Source: Thermoplasmata archaeon (lineage in GTDB: Archaea; Thermoplasmatota; Thermoplasmata; Lutacidiplasmatales; UBA184). Taken from it: 5,285 bases of DNA. Numbering within the stretch: the first letter of the stretch is position 1; every line of letters starts with the position of its first letter. Of the stretch, positions 4,945 to 5,285 are shown in pieces. A program made the translations under genes and the position numbers. The stretch spans positions 1 through 5,285 of the forward strand of contig JASHYY010000027.1 of NCBI GenBank assembly GCA_030042815.1, given 5' to 3'. The notes under the pieces are model-generated. The model searched no databases. It worked only from the letters and a program-made list of their open reading frames with translations, and had not been told where the DNA came from.

Positions 4945-5285
4945 TCAGCGATCCACCCGATCGCTGCGGGAAGCCTCGCTGGGCGCTTCCGTGCCGCTCG
5001 GACGGACGCCGGGAGCCAGGGAGGGGCTTTCGGTCGGAAGTCGGGCCACAATCCGTGACGGATGCTTCCACCAGTAATACAATCCGGCCGAGACCACGAT
5101 CGCCCGGACGTAGATCGATAGCCCCATGAGCCAGGAGTCCACCGGTATCGACACCGACCCCGCCTCGAACACGGTGACGAGTTGCGTCCCGTGGAGTCCC
5201 AGCTGGCCCCCGACCCAGTTCGGTAGATTCTGATGGAAACCGAACAGCAGGTTGCCGACGAAGTAGTACCCGACGTCGTTGGCCA
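4945..5285 (-). CDS. Membrane protein, C-terminal fragment cut by window edge, function unknown
   Basis: On the minus strand an open frame enters from the right edge (first full codon at 5283) and ends with the TGA at 4947-4945, giving 113 visible residues and no start codon that must be the real one. It reads NDVGYYFVGNLLFGFHQNL near the edge, continues through a polar Gly-rich stretch (NWVGGQLGLHGTQLVTVFEA), and then a clear membrane helix (WLMGLSIYVRAIVVSAGLYYWW). It finishes with a tail of about 40 residues rich in Pro, Ser, Arg and Glu. A GTG at 5172 would give a 75-residue version, but the coding-like sequence upstream argues that the gene extends further right. No family was recognised. 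It is convergent with the small membrane protein at 4595-4819. Confidence 0.7.
   Translation of the reverse strand, partial: ANDVGYYFVGNLLFGFHQNLPNWVGGQLGLHGTQLVTVFEAGSVSIPVDSWLMGLSIYVRAIVVSAGLYYWWKHPSRIVARLPTESPSLAPGVRPSGTEAPSEASRSDRVDR

Noticed and set aside
4124..5071. Minus-strand open frame of about 315 codons across the M14 3' end and the small membrane gene
   Set aside because: It is antisense to two better-supported genes, has Arg/Ser/Pro-rich composition, and conflicts with the frame of the membrane protein at 4945-5285.

Overview
The window looks like part of a GC-rich archaeal chromosome. A member of the Thermoplasmatota or a similar lineage is a guess rather than a demonstrated placement. 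Start codons mostly lack a Shine-Dalgarno sequence, and for several genes an AT-rich, TATA-like patch stands out from the GC-rich background. At two or three starts it sits about 23-26 bases upstream of the start codon, the spacing expected for leaderless archaeal transcripts. No tRNA, rRNA, CRISPR array or insertion sequence was seen.

Layout. (1) Positions 1-230, minus strand: the first 76 codons of ureA, the urease gamma subunit; the rest lies left of the window. (2) Positions 231-544: a 314-base divergent intergenic region rich in inverted repeats. It contains a perfect 11-bp-arm palindrome, a shorter inverted repeat touching the ureA TATA-like box, a longer imperfect stem-loop and a strong hairpin just before the next gene. 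(3) Positions 545-1903, plus strand: an Amt-family ammonium transporter with its twin-histidine residues intact but a diverged C-terminal tail. (4) About 1993-2588, plus strand: a small two-helix membrane protein with a PH-like cytoplasmic part, apparently frameshifted near 2055-2064. (5) Positions 2707-4464, plus strand: a complete M14-family zinc carboxypeptidase-like protein with no signal peptide. (6) Positions 4595-4819, plus strand: a small two-helix membrane protein. (7) Positions 4945-5285, minus strand: the C-terminal part of an unrecognised membrane protein that runs off the right edge.

The left half reads as a nitrogen-acquisition locus. Urease would release ammonia from urea and Amt would move ammonium across the membrane, with both transcribed outward from one shared regulatory region. 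The M14 peptidase could add nitrogen and carbon from peptides, but its link to the urease/Amt pair is by proximity only. The most interesting unexplained elements are the ureA-amt control region and the frameshifted gene behind amt. No wholly new multi-gene system was identified.
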